NCBI RefSeq assembly: GCF_007673095.1
Contig: NZ_VDYZ01000002.1
Location: 124,001 to 188,000, forward strand
Length of the DNA stretch: 64,000 nt
Origin: Corynebacterium glyciniphilum AJ 3170
GTDB taxonomy: Bacteria; Actinomycetota; Actinomycetes; Mycobacteriales; Mycobacteriaceae
Reading direction: 5' to 3'
Part shown: in pieces, positions 63,339 through 64,000 of the stretch
Layout of the letters: the number at the start of each line of letters is the position of its first letter
Position numbering within the stretch: position 1 is the first letter of the stretch
Made by a program: the position numbers and the translations under genes
The notes under the pieces: model-generated
Told to the model about the DNA's origin: nothing
What the model saw: the letters and a program-made list of their open reading frames with translations, nothing else
Database searches by the model: none

Positions 63339-64000
63339 CTACCGCCGCTTCCGGTCTCGGAAGCGGGTCGGAGGCTTGTCCTCGTACAGGCCGGTGATCT
63401 GGCGGCGAATATGCTCGCGGCGGTTGTACGTCGCCTCGCGGATTGCCTCGTCATTGTCGAAACTCGAGCCGATCGCGCCGGCCATCGTCCCCAACGACGC
63501 AGTCAGCCAGGCCAGCTTCGCATAGCCCCAGGGGAACGGCTCGTCGTTGACCTGGGCCCGGAAGTAGTTCGTGTCGACGATGACGATGGACAACGCCAGC
63601 AGTATCGCGAAAACGGTCGTGTAGATCATCGCGGCGGCTATCAGCACGGTAGCCAGCGTTGCACGGTTGTCCATCCGGGCACGCCACTTCGCTACGCTGT
63701 CGGACTCGCGGTTCGGCCAGCGGTTCCAGAGACCGTTGTGGTAGATCAACCAGAATGTCAGGGCACCGACAGCGACAAGACTGATCACGAACATCCGTAA
63801 GAAGGAGATCGTGTGCGACATCTGCCACATCGAGCCGTAGAAGATGCCGTAGGCACCGGTGGCGATCCCGATCGCCAAGCAGCCGGTGAGCACCCGGTAG
63901 AGCTCGGTCGGACGGTTCCCGGCCACCATGCCGAGCAGCAGGCGGAGGGACCGGCCCCATCCGTCAATGACCCGGGTGGTGTCCGCTTCCGAGTCGCCGC
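63339..64000 (-). CDS. Partial membrane protein of unknown function (5' end beyond window)
   Basis: At least 219 residues of a protein whose start lies upstream of the window edge: the frame continues open to base 64000 (GDSEADTTRVIDGWG and onward, then LRLLLGMVAGNRPTELYR). It has about five helices (SMWQMSHTISFLRMFVISLVAVGALTFWLIY and others) and a polar C-terminus. It looks like an actinobacterial hypothetical family with conserved RP-T-L-R and HNGLWNR segments. It converges with the aceA terminator; no function is assigned. Confidence 0.7.
   Translation of the reverse strand, partial: GDSEADTTRVIDGWGRSLRLLLGMVAGNRPTELYRVLTGCLAIGIATGAYGIFYGSMWQMSHTISFLRMFVISLVAVGALTFWLIYHNGLWNRWPNRESDSVAKWRARMDNRATLATVLIAAAMIYTTVFAILLALSIVIVDTNYFRAQVNDEPFPWGYAKLAWLTASLGTMAGAIGSSFDNDEAIREATYNRREHIRRQITGLYEDKPPTRFRDRKRR

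Overview
This is a high-GC actinobacterial chromosome segment, almost certainly from a high-GC Corynebacterium. The evidence is gene content and order: hemA-hemC-hemD-hemB-...-hemL next to a System II cytochrome c maturation cluster, mshA (mycothiol), senX3-regX3, divergent aceA/aceB, sdhCAB, and a heme-responsive two-component system facing an hrtBA heme exporter. Many genes have a TANNNT -10 element 6 to 8 nt before the start codon and no Shine-Dalgarno, which is the actinobacterial leaderless arrangement. I see no rRNA, tRNA, CRISPR array, prophage or insertion sequence.

Layout. 1-1238: a probable lipoprotein and a secreted protein of unknown function behind a DtxR-like iron box. 1426-7498: rmlB, ccsB, resB, ccdA, resA and a histidine phosphatase (all minus). 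7605-8645: an Fe-siderophore binding lipoprotein whose leaderless promoter overlaps a second DtxR-like box. 8696-20120: the heme pathway (hemL, a degenerate P-type ATPase, two small membrane proteins, hemB, hemD with an SUMT domain, hemC, hemA, a glutaredoxin). hemE and hemY, which I expect between the ATPase and hemL in related corynebacteria, are absent. 20278-24131: bS22, a BldC-like regulator, proC, an acidic membrane protein and ppx. 24165-31427: a Cys-rich protein, regX3-senX3, gpmA, a YbjN protein, mshA and murB.

31508-33050: a DUF2505 protein and an LmeA-like protein. 33266-45319: a plus-strand catabolic cluster with an AtuA-family protein, acyl-CoA carboxylase beta and alpha subunits, an acyl-CoA dehydrogenase, a LiuC/AtuE-type hydratase, a TetR regulator and two tandem acyl-CoA synthetases. 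It resembles acyclic-terpene/isovalerate pathways. 45310-48074: a DeoC homologue that has lost its catalytic residues, DUF2516, DUF445 and a small membrane protein. 48178-51754: sdhCAB. 51850-55523: chrA/chrS-like two-component system divergent from hrtB/hrtA, with three inverted repeats between them. 55558-59027: a GH65 phosphorylase and a beta-phosphoglucomutase. 59179-63123: malate synthase and isocitrate lyase, divergent across a 456-bp regulatory region. 63339-64000: a partial membrane protein.

Functionally the window is dominated by heme and its users: synthesis (hem), cytochrome c attachment (ccs/res), iron supply (siderophore binding protein), heme-containing respiration (sdh), and heme sensing and export (chrSA/hrtBA). 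The strongest candidates for undescribed biology are the catalytically degenerate P1B-type ATPase with its two membrane partners inside the heme operon, the active-site-less DeoC homologue, and the AtuA/carboxylase/double-FadD cluster of unknown substrate.
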